DNA of 34,047 nt, taken from positions 1 through 34,047 of the forward strand of contig JAEURM010000002.1 in NCBI GenBank assembly GCA_016789245.1, read 5' to 3'. A model generated the notes under the pieces. It ran no database searches, had not been told where the DNA came from, and worked only from the letters and a program-made list of their open reading frames with translations. The position numbers and the translations under genes were made by a program. Positions 14,938 to 23,128 of this stretch are shown here, piece by piece. The DNA is from Anaerolineales bacterium. GTDB lineage: Bacteria > Chloroflexota > Anaerolineae > Anaerolineales > UBA6663. How positions within the stretch are numbered: position 1 is the first letter of the stretch; every line of letters begins with the position of its first letter.

Positions 14938-15345
14938 ATGTTGCAGATGACGGCCGCGCACTGGCATGTGATAACGGCGCATTTGGAGGCCCAACTGCCT
15001 AATGAAGCCTGCGGTTTACTGGGCGGGCGGGGCGGGGTGGTGGAACACGTTTACTTAGTGGAAAACAGCCTGCACAGCCCGGTGCGCTACCAAATGGAGC
15101 CACTGGCGCAAATTCAGGCGATGATGGCGATTGATGACGCCGGTTTGGAGCTGACGGCTATTTTTCACTCTCACCCGCGCGGCCCGGCCATACCGTCTCC
15201 AACCGATGTGGCAGAAGCTTACTACCCAGAAACGCTGTATGTGATTGTTTCACCCAATGAGCGTAACCAATGGCACAGCCGCGCGTTTTACATCCAGAAT
15301 GGGCAGGTGAGTGAGGTTGAAATGCGGGTCACGCCCAATCTCTAA
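14938..15345 (+). CDS. JAMM/MPN+ metallopeptidase (M67 family)
   Basis: The 135-residue protein is a minimal MPN domain. It has the full JAMM zinc motif: Glu23 (PNEACGLLGG) and HSHPRGPAIPSPTD with His77, His79 and Asp90, spaced H-x-H-x10-D. These proteases hydrolyse isopeptide bonds or tails of ubiquitin-like proteins. Bacterial stand-alone forms often process small sulfur-carrier proteins (Mec+ type), but no ThiS/MoaD-like gene or cysteine synthase is present here, so the substrate is open. The ATG at 14938 is chosen; a GTG at 14935 is an alternative, and the frame open to 14896 would start upstream of the candidate -10. It is read divergently from the DtxR operon, and plsY starts 28 bases after it. 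Confidence 0.9.
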   Translation: MLQMTAAHWHVITAHLEAQLPNEACGLLGGRGGVVEHVYLVENSLHSPVRYQMEPLAQIQAMMAIDDAGLELTAIFHSHPRGPAIPSPTDVAEAYYPETLYVIVSPNERNQWHSRAFYIQNGQVSEVEMRVTPNL

Positions 15346-15373
15346 TTCTCCAATTCTCTGATTTGGGAGCACT

Positions 15374-16027
15374 ATGGAAATTCTAGAATTAATTTTGGCA
15401 GTGGTGGGCGGTTATTTGCTCGGCTCGTTTCCCTCCGGCTTGGTGTACGTGCGGTTGTTTACGGGCAAGGATGTGCGCACGTTTGGCAGTGGGCGCACTG
15501 GCGGCACCAATGCCATGCGGGCGGGTGGCTTTTGGGTGGGCTTTCTCACCGCCATGTCTGATATTCTCAAAGGCACCTTGGCCGTGTGGCTGGCGCAGTG
15601 GCTTTTGCCCGCCGGTTGGGTGCAAGAGTGGGGCATGGTGCTTAGCGGCCTCGCCAGCATTGTGGGCCACAACTATCCTGTGTGGCTGAACTTTAAGGGC
15701 GGCGCGGGCGGCGCAACGTGCGCGGGCGCGGCCATTGGCTTTTGGCCGTGGATGTTGCCGATTGTATTTATTGAAGGGGCGTTGATTTTATAGTTTGTGG
15801 GTTATGCCAGCGTGGCCACCATTCTCACCGCGCTCACGGTGACGGGCGTGCTGGCCTATTTGGCGTATCTCGGCGTGCTGAGTTGGACATTTGTGTGGTT
15901 TGGGGTGGGGGCCACGCTTTTGCTGGCCTACGCTCTGCGCCCCAACTTTGCGCGGCTGATGAAGGGCGAGGAACGTTTGGTAGGCTTACGTGCCAAGCGC
16001 AAAGCCGCCCGTGAAGCGCAGGGGTAA
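15374..16027 (+). pseudogene. plsY: plsY, glycerol-3-phosphate acyltransferase, interrupted by an in-frame TAG
   Basis: Read through, this is a 217-residue PlsY, the inner-membrane enzyme that acylates glycerol-3-phosphate using acyl-phosphate. All family motifs are present: GSGRTGGTNAMR (motif 1), VGHNYPVWLNFKGGAGGAT (motif 2) and the C-terminal RPNFARLMKGEE. Codon 140 (15791-15793) is TAG, splitting it into a 139-residue N-terminal part with motifs 1 and 2 and a C-terminal part with the last helices and motif 3. Sequence on both sides stays in the same frame and looks intact, as if only one base had changed. TAG is a normal stop elsewhere in this window. It may be a sequencing error, a recent nonsense mutation, or a gene with a functional second copy. 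The start ATG has GGGAG at good spacing. Confidence 0.88.
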
Positions 16028-16037
16028 CTTGAAGAAA

Positions 16038-16052
16038 AGGTGACAGTCACCT
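16038..16052. repeat. Palindrome AGGTGACAGTCACCT, copy 1
   Basis: A 7-1-7 perfect palindrome just after the plsY stop. A near-identical copy, with the central A changed to T, lies at 27548-27562 after the receiver-PAS-GAF gene. Both copies follow a stop codon by 10-25 bases. There is no T-tract here, so it is not a standard terminator. Confidence 0.7.
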
Positions 16053-16072
16053 CCTAAAATCACCCATCTCAC

Positions 16073-16101
16073 TTGCCTAACCCAAACCACAGTGCTAAAA
16101 T
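16073..16101 (+). promoter_or_regulatory. Promoter of the nusA operon
   Basis: TTGCCT (16073-16078) and TAAAAT (16096-16101) are exactly 17 bases apart, a good sigma70-type arrangement. Transcription would start near 16108, leaving a leader of about 78 bases before the nusA ATG. Confidence 0.7.
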
Positions 16102-16185
16102 CTAACCAGTTTAGTGCTAGTGCCATTGAAACGTGGGCAACCCCCACGTTTCTTAGTTGTAAGCCACAGTGTTGGCCGGATTTGT

Positions 16186-18033
16186 ATGAAGAGTGAATTA
16201 AACCTCGCCTTTAACGAAATTATTGAGCAAAACAAACTCAAGCGTGATGTGATTGTAGAAGCGCTGGAGAATGCTATGGTCACGGCGTACCGCAAAGCCT
16301 TGAACGCCTCCGCCGCTCAGCATGTGGTGGCCAAGGTGGATTTATCCACCGGCGCCATTAAGATTTATGCTGAAAAAGAAGTGGTGGATAGCGTGCTGGA
16401 GCGCAACACCGAAGTGACGCTGGCCGATGCGCGTGAAGTGGACCCCGGTGCCAAGCTGGGCGATATGGTGACGGTGGAAGCTACGCCGAAAGATTTTGGC
16501 CGCATCGCCGCGCAAGCCGCCAAGCAAGTGATTGTGCAACGCCTGCGTGAGGCCGAGCGCGAGAGCCAATATCAAGAATATGCCTCCCGTGAAGGCGATA
16601 TTGTGAATGGCACGGTGCAAGCCGTGAGTTCTACCTCGATTACGGTTGGTTTAGGCCGCACGGAAGCGACCTTGCCGCGCAACCAAACCATGCCCGGTGA
16701 GCGTTATTACGCCCACCAAAAAGTGCGCGCTTTTGTGTTAGAAGTGCGCAAAACTACACGTGGGCCGCAAATCATCCTCTCGCGCACCCACAAGAACATG
16801 CTCCGCCGCTTGCTGGAGTACGAAGTACCGGAGATTTATAACGGCTCAGTGGAAATCAAATCCATTGCCCGTGAATCGGGTTACCGCTCTAAAGTGGCCG
16901 TCTCGGCCCGCCAAGAAGGCGTAGACCCGGTGGGGGCGTGCGTGGGTATGCGCGGTGTGCGCATTCAATCCATCGTCAAAGAATTGAACGATGAAAAGAT
17001 TGACGTGATTGAATGGAATCCTGATCAATCCACGTTTATTGCTAAATCACTCAGCCCCGCCCGCGTCACCGCAGTGTATTTGGATGATGACCCCATCTCA
17101 GGCCGCACTGCGATGGTGGTGGTGCCGGATGACCAACTGAGCTTGGCCATTGGACGTGAAGGCCAGAATGCCCGCTTGGCCGCTAAACTCACCAACTGGC
17201 GCATTGATATTAAGAGCCTCACCGAAGCCGCTACGGATGCCAAGAACAAAATTGTCAGTGATGTGCAGTACGCTGATTTGTTGCGGCAGAATACGGAAAT
17301 GATCCGCACCATTGAGGCTATCCTCCAACGCAAGGCGGAAGGCCGCCCGCTGGCGCCGGAAGACTACACGCTGTTGGCCAAACTGGTAGAAATGGTGGAG
17401 AAGAAGATGGCGCGCGGCCGGCAAGAAGAACGCGCCGCCAAAGTGGAACGCGCCGCCGCTATCAAAGCCGCCGTCCCCAGCGCCGCCCGCCGCATGCCAC
17501 TGGCCGAAGCTGGCTTATCCGATGCCGCAGTGCGTTTGCTCACGGAGGGTGATTACAAGACCGTGGGCGAGATTCTGGAAGTGATGGCGTTAGATGAGAA
17601 GCGCCTGCTAGAAGTAGAAGGCTTCTCCAACAAACACTTGGAAGAAGTGAAGGGCGTGCTAGGCAAGCTGGAATTCCCTGCTGAGCCGGATCTGGAAGCG
17701 CCAGTCGCCACCGAAGAAACCTCGGCTGAACCAACGGCTGAGGCGCAACTCGCTGTGGCCGAACCCGTGGGTGAGCCAGTAGCGGCTAAAGCCGTGGCCA
17801 CCGAAGGTGAAGGTGCGGCTGAAGCTGAGACGGAAGAGGAAGAAGACTACGAAGCCAAGGACGATGAAAGCGAGGATGATGACACGCCCGGAGCCAAGAA
17901 GAAGGGCAAGAAGAAGGGCAAGCGTCGTCCGGCGGCTGAAATCACCTATGATGAAGAATTGGGTGTGTACATTAAGCAAAAGTTGCGCAAATCCAACCGG
18001 GGTGGTGATTTGCTGGGCGGTGAAGAAGAATAG
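16186..18033 (+). CDS. nusA: Transcription termination/antitermination factor NusA
   Basis: The 615-residue protein has the NusA order: N-terminal RNA polymerase-binding domain (residues 1 to about 125), S1 domain (about 130-200, [21 protein letters not shown]), then two KH domains with [16 protein letters not shown] and [20 protein letters not shown]-terminal helix-hairpin-helix region follows ([13 protein letters not shown] to [11 protein letters not shown]). It then has an unusual tail of about 120 residues: an Ala/Glu-rich stretch, an acidic run, a Lys/Gly-rich run ([11 protein letters not shown]) and a conserved-looking end ([18 protein letters not shown]). The ATG at 16186 is the start of the conserved domain; the open frame before it is not needed. 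It is the first gene of a long translation-related operon, with rnpM starting 12 bases after. Confidence 0.97.
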   Translation: MKSELNLAFNEIIEQNKLKRDVIVEALENAMVTAYRKALNASAAQHVVAKVDLSTGAIKIYAEKEVVDSVLERNTEVTLADAREVDPGAKLGDMVTVEATPKDFGRIAAQAAKQVIVQRLREAERESQYQEYASREGDIVNGTVQAVSSTSITVGLGRTEATLPRNQTMPGERYYAHQKVRAFVLEVRKTTRGPQIILSRTHKNMLRRLLEYEVPEIYNGSVEIKSIARESGYRSKVAVSARQEGVDPVGACVGMRGVRIQSIVKELNDEKIDVIEWNPDQSTFIAKSLSPARVTAVYLDDDPISGRTAMVVVPDDQLSLAIGREGQNARLAAKLTNWRIDIKSLTEAATDAKNKIVSDVQYADLLRQNTEMIRTIEAILQRKAEGRPLAPEDYTLLAKLVEMVEKKMARGRQEERAAKVERAAAIKAAVPSAARRMPLAEAGLSDAAVRLLTEGDYKTVGEILEVMALDEKRLLEVEGFSNKHLEEVKGVLGKLEFPAEPDLEAPVATEETSAEPTAEAQLAVAEPVGEPVAAKAVATEGEGAAEAETEEEEDYEAKDDESEDDDTPGAKKKGKKKGKRRPAAEITYDEELGVYIKQKLRKSNRGGDLLGGEEE

Positions 18034-18044
18034 CGCTTTTGGCC

Positions 18045-18341
18045 ATGCCCGCCCCTAAACGTGTGAAGCATATTCCGCAACGCACCTGCATTGCCTGCCG
18101 GCTAGTTCAAGCCAAGCGGCAATTGGTGCGGGTGGTGCGTGGGCCAAATGGAGCAGTGTTTGTGGACTCAACTGGTAAAGCCAATGGGCGAGGTGCGTAC
18201 TTGCACAACCAAAGGTCTTGTTGGGAACAGGCGTTGAAAACCGGCGCGTTAGACCGCGCCTTGAAAGTGACAATTACCGATGCCGATCGGGCGACCTTGC
18301 GCGCCCACGGCCAACAATACTCCGATGAATCCGATACCTGA
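18045..18341 (+). CDS. rnpM: RNase P modulator RnpM (YlxR, DUF448)
   Basis: The 98-residue protein is a YlxR-family RNA-binding protein. It has the N-terminal motif PQRTCIACR, the strand LVRVVRGPNGAVFVD, and the signature GRGAYLHNQRSCWEQALKTGALDRAL. The family lies between nusA and infB in many bacteria, exactly as here; in Bacillus the protein (RnpM) binds RNase P RNA. The ATG at 18045 is preferred to an in-frame TTG at 18039. It is 12 bases from nusA and 116 bases from infB, and the latter gap holds an inverted repeat. Confidence 0.92.
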   Translation: MPAPKRVKHIPQRTCIACRLVQAKRQLVRVVRGPNGAVFVDSTGKANGRGAYLHNQRSCWEQALKTGALDRALKVTITDADRATLRAHGQQYSDESDT

Positions 18342-18457
18342 CGGCCAATTGGCACTTGGCCGCCAACAACTTAGAGAGATGAGCGCCCTCCGCTAACGCC
18401 CCGCGTAAGCCGGTAGATGGCCGCTGGCGCTCATCCCTCCTCACGATGGAGGTATAT
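18342..18457 (+). promoter_or_regulatory. infB leader with a long-range inverted repeat
   Basis: GATGAGCGCC (18378-18387) is perfectly complementary to GGCGCTCATC (18426-18435), enclosing 38 bases. The second arm ends 22 bases before the infB ATG and just ahead of the GGAGGT ribosome-binding site (18448-18453). A smaller stem, GGCCAA with TTGGCC, lies near 18343-18361. In an mRNA this would be a stable structure next to the start region. I do not recognise a known riboswitch or ribosomal-protein site. Confidence 0.5.
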
Positions 18458-20266
18458 ATGAGCGACAACGGTCTTAAAACGGTTGAGCTTCCTAATCCAG
18501 TTACAGTTCGTCAGCTTGCTAATTTAACTAAAGCCAGCCCGATTGAAATCATCAAGCAATTGATGAGCAACGGGATGATGGCTAACATCAACCAACTGTT
18601 AGATTTTGATACAGCCGCGCTGATTGCCCAAGAACTAGGCTACGAAGCCAAACCCGAAGTTTCTGCTGAAGTTTTAGAAGAAGAAAAGAAAAAAGAAGAA
18701 GCCAAGGCCAACGGCCCCGCGTGGCGCAAAGTGATTGAAGCCGAAGATGCCGCGGACTTATCCGTGCGCCCGCCCGTTGTCACCATCCTCGGCCACGTTG
18801 ATCACGGTAAAACTTCCTTGCTGGACGTTATCCGCAAGGCAGACGTGGCCGCGCATGAAGCCGGGGGCATCACTCAGCATATTGGCGCTTACCAAGTGGA
18901 ACACAACAAGCGCCGCATCACGTTTTTAGATACGCCCGGCCACGAAGCGTTTACGGCTATGCGGGCGCGTGGTGCGCAGGCCACGGATATTGCCATTTTG
19001 GTGGTGGCCGCCGATGACGGCGTGATGCCACAGACGCGGGAGGCCGCCGCGCACGCCCGCGCCGCCGGTGTGCCCATTATTGTGGCGCTCAATAAAGTAG
19101 ATAAGCCCAACGCCAACCCAGAACGGGTGAAAACCCAACTCGCAGAACTGGAATTGACGCCAGACGACTGGGGCGGCAAAACTATGGTGGTGCCCGTTTC
19201 GGCTAAGCAGAAAATGGGCATTGATGATTTGCTGGAAGCCATTCTGCTGACGGCGGATGATTTAACGAATATCAAAGCCAACCCCGAAGCCGATGCCTCC
19301 GGCACGGTGTTGGAAGCCAATTTAGATAAAGCGCGCGGCGTAATTGCCACGCTTTTGGTGCAAAACGGCACCCTGCACGCGGGTGATGTGATTGTGGCTG
19401 GCACGGCTTACGGCAAAATCCGCGCCATGTTCAATGATAAGGGCAAGCCCATTAAAGAAGCTGGCCCCTCCGCGCCGGTGAGCCTAATGGGTCTATCTGA
19501 AGTGCCGGTGCCCGGTGATTTATTCAGCATCGCCGAAAGTGACCGCGAAGCGCGGGTGGTAGTAGCCGAACGCAAGCTGGCCCAAAAAGAAGCCAAGCAA
19601 GAGCAAGTCAAGCCGGTCGGCTTGGATCAAATCTTTGCCAAGTTCAAAGCTGGCGAGGCCAAAGAGCTGGTGCTCATCGTCAAAGCCGATGTGCAAGGTT
19701 CGCTGGAGCCGATTGTGCAATCGCTCAAGAAGCTCAACAGCGGCGAAGGCCCGTCCGTCAATATTCTGTACGCCGAAACCGGCAACGTGACCGAGAACGA
19801 TGTGATGCTGGCCACGGCTTCCAACGCGATTGTGATTGGCTTTTCGGTGGCAGTGGATGGGGCGGCGGCGCGGCTGGCCGAAACCAACGGCATCTCTATC
19901 CGCCAGTATGACATTATCTACCGGTTGATTGAAGATATTGAGAAAGCTTTGAAGGGTTTGCTTGGCCCCGAGTTCAAGCCGGTGACCATTGGCCGCGCCG
20001 AAGTGCGGGCCGTGTTCAAGATCCCCAAAATGGGTCACATTGCCGGTTGTTCCGTCCGTGAGGGCGAAATCCGCCGCAACGCCAAAGTCCGCGTTCTGCG
20101 CCAAAACAAAATTGAGCATGAAGGTGAAGTGGGCTCTTTGCGGCGCGAGAAAGATGACGTGCGCGAGGTGCAAAAAGGCATGGAGTGCGGCGTCGGCATC
20201 AAAGATTACGATGGTGTGCGGCAGGGCGATATTTTGGAGTTTTTTGTAATTCAGCAAGTTAATTAA
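18458..20266 (+). CDS. infB: Translation initiation factor IF-2 (short form)
   Basis: The 602-residue GTPase guides initiator tRNA to the 30S subunit. It has one small N-terminal IF2_N domain (residues about 10-60, [20 protein letters not shown]) and a short charged linker. The G domain has G1 GHVDHGKT (112-119), G3 DTPGHEAF, G4 NKVDKPNA and G5 SAKQKMG. Domain II and the C-terminal fMet-tRNA-binding domain follow ([28 protein letters not shown]). It lacks the several-hundred-residue N-terminal extension found in proteobacterial IF2, so the length matches compact forms. The second ATG at 18458 has an ideal GGAGGT five bases upstream and is chosen over the ATG at 18446. It is followed by a repeat, then rbfA. 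Confidence 0.97.
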   Translation: MSDNGLKTVELPNPVTVRQLANLTKASPIEIIKQLMSNGMMANINQLLDFDTAALIAQELGYEAKPEVSAEVLEEEKKKEEAKANGPAWRKVIEAEDAADLSVRPPVVTILGHVDHGKTSLLDVIRKADVAAHEAGGITQHIGAYQVEHNKRRITFLDTPGHEAFTAMRARGAQATDIAILVVAADDGVMPQTREAAAHARAAGVPIIVALNKVDKPNANPERVKTQLAELELTPDDWGGKTMVVPVSAKQKMGIDDLLEAILLTADDLTNIKANPEADASGTVLEANLDKARGVIATLLVQNGTLHAGDVIVAGTAYGKIRAMFNDKGKPIKEAGPSAPVSLMGLSEVPVPGDLFSIAESDREARVVVAERKLAQKEAKQEQVKPVGLDQIFAKFKAGEAKELVLIVKADVQGSLEPIVQSLKKLNSGEGPSVNILYAETGNVTENDVMLATASNAIVIGFSVAVDGAAARLAETNGISIRQYDIIYRLIEDIEKALKGLLGPEFKPVTIGRAEVRAVFKIPKMGHIAGCSVREGEIRRNAKVRVLRQNKIEHEGEVGSLRREKDDVREVQKGMECGVGIKDYDGVRQGDILEFFVIQQVN

Positions 20267-20275
20267 CATCGTTGA

Positions 20276-20364
20276 GTGTCGCGCGTCAAAGTGTCGAGTG
20301 TCAATCTATGCCTACCCTGAGCTTGTCGAAGGGTGGAGGACACTCGACACCCGGCACGCGACAC
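20276..20364. repeat. Nested inverted repeat between infB and rbfA
   Basis: GTGTCGAGTGTC (20291-20302) pairs perfectly with GACACTCGACAC (20339-20350). An outer arm, GTGTCGCGCGTC (20276-20287), pairs with GGCACGCGACAC (20353-20364) at 10 of 12 positions. The centre holds the unrelated palindrome-like unit CCCTGAGCTTGTCGAAGGG (20315-20333), which recurs at 25630-25648. The element lies inside an operon, so it is probably transcribed as a large hairpin. Confidence 0.8.
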
Positions 20365-20376
20365 TTGTGCTAGCCA

Positions 20377-20742
20377 ATGCCAACCCCTATTCGCCAAAAG
20401 CGCGTGGCTGAACGTATCCGCGCTGAAATCTCAGACTTACTCCAACGCGAGTTGAAAGACCCACGCCTCGGCATGGTGACGGTGACGCGCGTGATGATTG
20501 ACCGAGAACTGGCACAGGCCAACGTCTTTGTTTCCACCCTTGGGGATGAAGCGCGTAAAAAAGAAATGATGCAAGCCCTCATGCACGCCGTTGGTTTCAT
20601 TCGGCGCGAAGTGGGCCGCCGGGTGCAACTGCGCAACACGCCCAACATCGTTTTTCATTGGGACCCGGGCCTAGAAAATGTGGAAGATGTTTCGCGCTTG
20701 TTAGATGAAATTAAACAAACCGGAGCTGATGCGCAACAGTGA
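20377..20742 (+). CDS. rbfA: Ribosome-binding factor A
   Basis: The 121-residue protein is a typical RbfA, a KH-like-fold factor that assists late maturation of the 30S subunit. It shows the N-terminal RVAERIRAEISDLLQRELKDPRLGMVTVTRV and later FIRREVGRRVQLRNTPNIVFHWD, both standard family segments. It follows infB, as in many bacteria, but 110 bases of repeat DNA separate them. The stop overlaps the next gene as GTGA, so translation of the downstream ACT-domain protein is probably coupled. Confidence 0.95.
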   Translation: MPTPIRQKRVAERIRAEISDLLQRELKDPRLGMVTVTRVMIDRELAQANVFVSTLGDEARKKEMMQALMHAVGFIRREVGRRVQLRNTPNIVFHWDPGLENVEDVSRLLDEIKQTGADAQQ

Positions 20743-21149
20743 GTGGTGAAAAAGATTTAGCCGCTTTGCTTCGCTCTCTGCGGCCCGTCCTCCAACCCGG
20801 TGAGTATGTGTTTTGCACTCGCCCTCACGCTAGCCCTGTGCCGCCGGATGTGCAACCCGTCGGCACTTTTTCTGAAGCGGAAGGGCTAACGGTGATTGTG
20901 CCGCGCGCGGTGGCGGATGCGCACGCCTGGCCGTACAGTTTTGTAGCGGCGTGGCTCACGTTGACGGTGTATTCTGCTTTGGACGCGGTTGGATTAACGG
21001 CCGCCGTGACTCGGGCACTCACTCAGGCCAACATCAGTTGCAACGTGGTGGCCGCGTTTTACCATGACCATCTCTTTGTGCCGGCCCCTGAAGCCGAACG
21101 CGCTTTGCGAGCCTTACAAGCCTTGAGCGAGAACGGAGCCGCCGCGTGA
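20739..21149 (+). CDS. ACT-domain protein, DUF2241/COG3602 type
   Basis: A 136-residue protein starting at GTG, overlapping rbfA by 4 bases. It carries a DUF2241 region (LRPVLQPGEYVFCT, GTFSEAEGLTVIVPRAVADA) followed by an ACT-like region (WLTLTVYSALDAVGLTAAVTRALTQANISCNVVAAFYHDHLFVP). ACT domains usually bind amino acids and regulate enzymes, but stand-alone members of this family have no assigned role that I know. Its tight packing between rbfA and the DHH phosphoesterase, with overlaps on both sides, shows it belongs to the operon. This is an unusual resident of an infB-rbfA-nrnA cluster. Confidence 0.87.
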   Translation: MSGEKDLAALLRSLRPVLQPGEYVFCTRPHASPVPPDVQPVGTFSEAEGLTVIVPRAVADAHAWPYSFVAAWLTLTVYSALDAVGLTAAVTRALTQANISCNVVAAFYHDHLFVPAPEAERALRALQALSENGAAA

Positions 21150-22153
21150 ATTCCTCATCTTTTCTTGCTCCGTTCAAACCCAATGTGGCCGAGGCGCATC
21201 TGGCCGCCGCGCGGCAACGGGTGGCCCGCGCCCAGCGTGTGCTTCTGCTCACGCACGTTAGCCCAGATGGTGATGCTGTTGGTTCATTGCTGGGTTTTGG
21301 CTTGGCTGTGCGTGCCATTGGTAAGCAAGTGACGTTTGCGTGCAGTGATGGCCCGCCCGATACTTTCCGCTTTTTGCAAAGCTATGCCGAAATTTCTCAA
21401 GAGCCGCGTGGCGAATATGATTTGATAGTGGCACTGGATGCGGCTGACTTGGGCCGCTTGGGCAAACTGGGTGAGCAACTGCCGCGCCCGCCGGATTTGA
21501 TGTTTGATCATCATGTGACAAACCCGGGTTTTGCGGCCGTCAATCTTTTAGATGTGCAATCCGCCTCCACTGCCGAACTGGTGACGGAACTGCTGGAGCC
21601 GCTGGGCCTGCCGCTCACCCGCGTGGCGGCTGAGGCACTGATGGTGGGCATCATCACTGATACCTTGGGCTTTCGCACATCTAGCACCACCACCAAAACT
21701 TTGGCATTGGTGCAAATGCTCATGCAAGCGGGCGCCAATCTGCCAGAGTTGTATGACTTGGCGTTTTACAAACGCAGTTACCACACGGTGCGGCTGTGGG
21801 GCCAAGGCCTTACCCGCATTAAGCTAGAAGACCGTTTAGTGTGGGCCAGCCTCACGTTGGCGGATAAAGCCGCCACGCAATATCATGGTAATGGTGATGG
21901 AGATTTAATTAACGTGCTGAACTCCGTGCGCGAAGCGGATGTGGCCGTGATTTTTACTGAGCGCGCGGATAACAAAGTGAAAGTGAGTTGGCGCGCGGTG
22001 CAAGGCATAGATGTGGCCAAATTGGCCATGCAGTTTGGCGGTGGCGGGCATGTGGCCGCCGCTGGCGCCGAAGTGAGCGGCCCGTTGGCCGAAGTGGAAG
22101 CGGCGGTATTAGCGGCCACTAAAGCGTTGTTGAAGAACGGGCGCGGCCGATAA
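21146..22153 (+). CDS. nrnA: DHH-family phosphoesterase, NrnA-like oligoribonuclease/pAp phosphatase
   Basis: The 335-residue protein has all DHH motifs. Motif I is HVSPDGDAVGS (His37, Asp41, Asp43), motif II is ALDAADLGRLG, motif III is FDHHVTN and motif IV is GIITDTLGFR. The C-terminal DHHA1 domain ends with GGGGHVAAAGAEVSG. NrnA enzymes degrade short RNA oligonucleotides and can dephosphorylate 3'-phosphoadenosine 5'-phosphate, using Mn2+. The gene lies between rbfA and truB, the usual location for this family in many bacteria. It begins at a GTG overlapping the previous stop by 4 bases, indicating coupled translation. Confidence 0.93.
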   Translation: MNSSSFLAPFKPNVAEAHLAAARQRVARAQRVLLLTHVSPDGDAVGSLLGFGLAVRAIGKQVTFACSDGPPDTFRFLQSYAEISQEPRGEYDLIVALDAADLGRLGKLGEQLPRPPDLMFDHHVTNPGFAAVNLLDVQSASTAELVTELLEPLGLPLTRVAAEALMVGIITDTLGFRTSSTTTKTLALVQMLMQAGANLPELYDLAFYKRSYHTVRLWGQGLTRIKLEDRLVWASLTLADKAATQYHGNGDGDLINVLNSVREADVAVIFTERADNKVKVSWRAVQGIDVAKLAMQFGGGGHVAAAGAEVSGPLAEVEAAVLAATKALLKNGRGR

Positions 22154-22177
22154 ATAAAATTTCAGGCGTATCGCACC

Positions 22178-23062
22178 ATGTATTCCGGCTTACTGCTGAT
22201 TGATAAACCCACTGGCCCCACTTCCCATGATGTGGTGGCGGCGGTGCGGCGCGGCGCTAAAGAGCGGCAGGTGGGCCACGCCGGAACGTTAGACCCGCTG
22301 GCGACGGGTTTGTTGGTGGTGTGCATGGGCCAAGCCACGCGGCTGAGTGAATATCTGCTGAACAAAAATAAACGTTACTTGGCGCATGTGCGCTTTGGGC
22401 AAAGCACTAACACCTATGATGCTGATGGCGAAATAACGGCCACCAGTGAAATTGTGCCAGACCGCATCGCTGCGGAAGCCGCGCTGGAAAATTTTCGCGG
22501 CGCCATTCAGCAACGGCCCCCAGCTTTTTCTGCTATTAAACGCGGCGGGCAAAAAATGTATGATTTGGCGCGGCGCGGCGAAGCGGTGGAACTGGAGCCG
22601 CGCCCAGTCACCGTGCATCATTTAGAAATTATGGAGTGGACGCCGCCCATTTGTGTTTTGGATGTTTTAGTTTCAGCCGGCACGTACATCCGTTCACTGG
22701 CGCATGATTTAGGGCAAGTGTTGGGGTGTGGTGCGCACTTGGCCGCCCTGCGCCGCACGCAATCTGGGCCTATGCGGCTGGAAGAAGCGGTTACGTTGGA
22801 AACTTTGCAAGCTGAGTTTGCGGCCGGCACGTGGGCGGCGCGGTTAAAATCTCCGGCGCTAGCCGTGCCCGATTGGCCCTCCGTGGCCCTTTCTGCGGAG
22901 GAAGCGCGCCGCGTGCAGAACGGCCAATTTTTGCCGCTGGCGAGTGATATACCGGCTGGTACTTTAGCGCGCGCTTATACAGCCACCAATGATTTTTTTG
23001 CTGTGTTAGCCGCTGATACACAACGCCGCGTGTGGCGGCCAGAGAAAGTTTTTAGTGCTTAA
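22178..23062 (+). CDS. truB: tRNA pseudouridine(55) synthase TruB
   Basis: The 294-residue protein begins with GLLLIDKPTGPTSHDVV and contains the catalytic motif GHAGTLDPLATGLL, with Asp39 as the nucleophile. Other family segments are KRYLAHVRFGQSTNTYDADGE, RPPAFSAIKRGGQKMYDLARRGE and SAGTYIRSLAHDLG. A short C-terminal PUA-like domain follows (LSAEEARRVQNGQFL). It makes pseudouridine 55 in the T-loop of tRNAs. It follows nrnA by 24 bases and precedes ribF, a common order in bacteria. Confidence 0.96.
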   Translation: MYSGLLLIDKPTGPTSHDVVAAVRRGAKERQVGHAGTLDPLATGLLVVCMGQATRLSEYLLNKNKRYLAHVRFGQSTNTYDADGEITATSEIVPDRIAAEAALENFRGAIQQRPPAFSAIKRGGQKMYDLARRGEAVELEPRPVTVHHLEIMEWTPPICVLDVLVSAGTYIRSLAHDLGQVLGCGAHLAALRRTQSGPMRLEEAVTLETLQAEFAAGTWAARLKSPALAVPDWPSVALSAEEARRVQNGQFLPLASDIPAGTLARAYTATNDFFAVLAADTQRRVWRPEKVFSA

Positions 23063-23128
23063 GACCTGATGGGGCTGATATTGACCCAGCAAACGTTCAA
23101 GAATCCGCATCCGTAAAATTGTATTCAC

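Noticed and set aside
15791..15793. TAG in plsY read as pyrrolysine or another reassigned codon
   Set aside because: TAG ends many intact genes in this window, including nusA, ctaA, the DUF305 gene and the binding lipoprotein, so reassignment is not supported. A single base change or sequencing error is simpler.
19520..20269. 249-residue open frame on the minus strand inside infB
   Set aside because: It is the antisense shadow of a strongly conserved IF2 C-terminal region. It has no ribosome-binding site or recognisable domain, and its composition matches a complement of the real codons.
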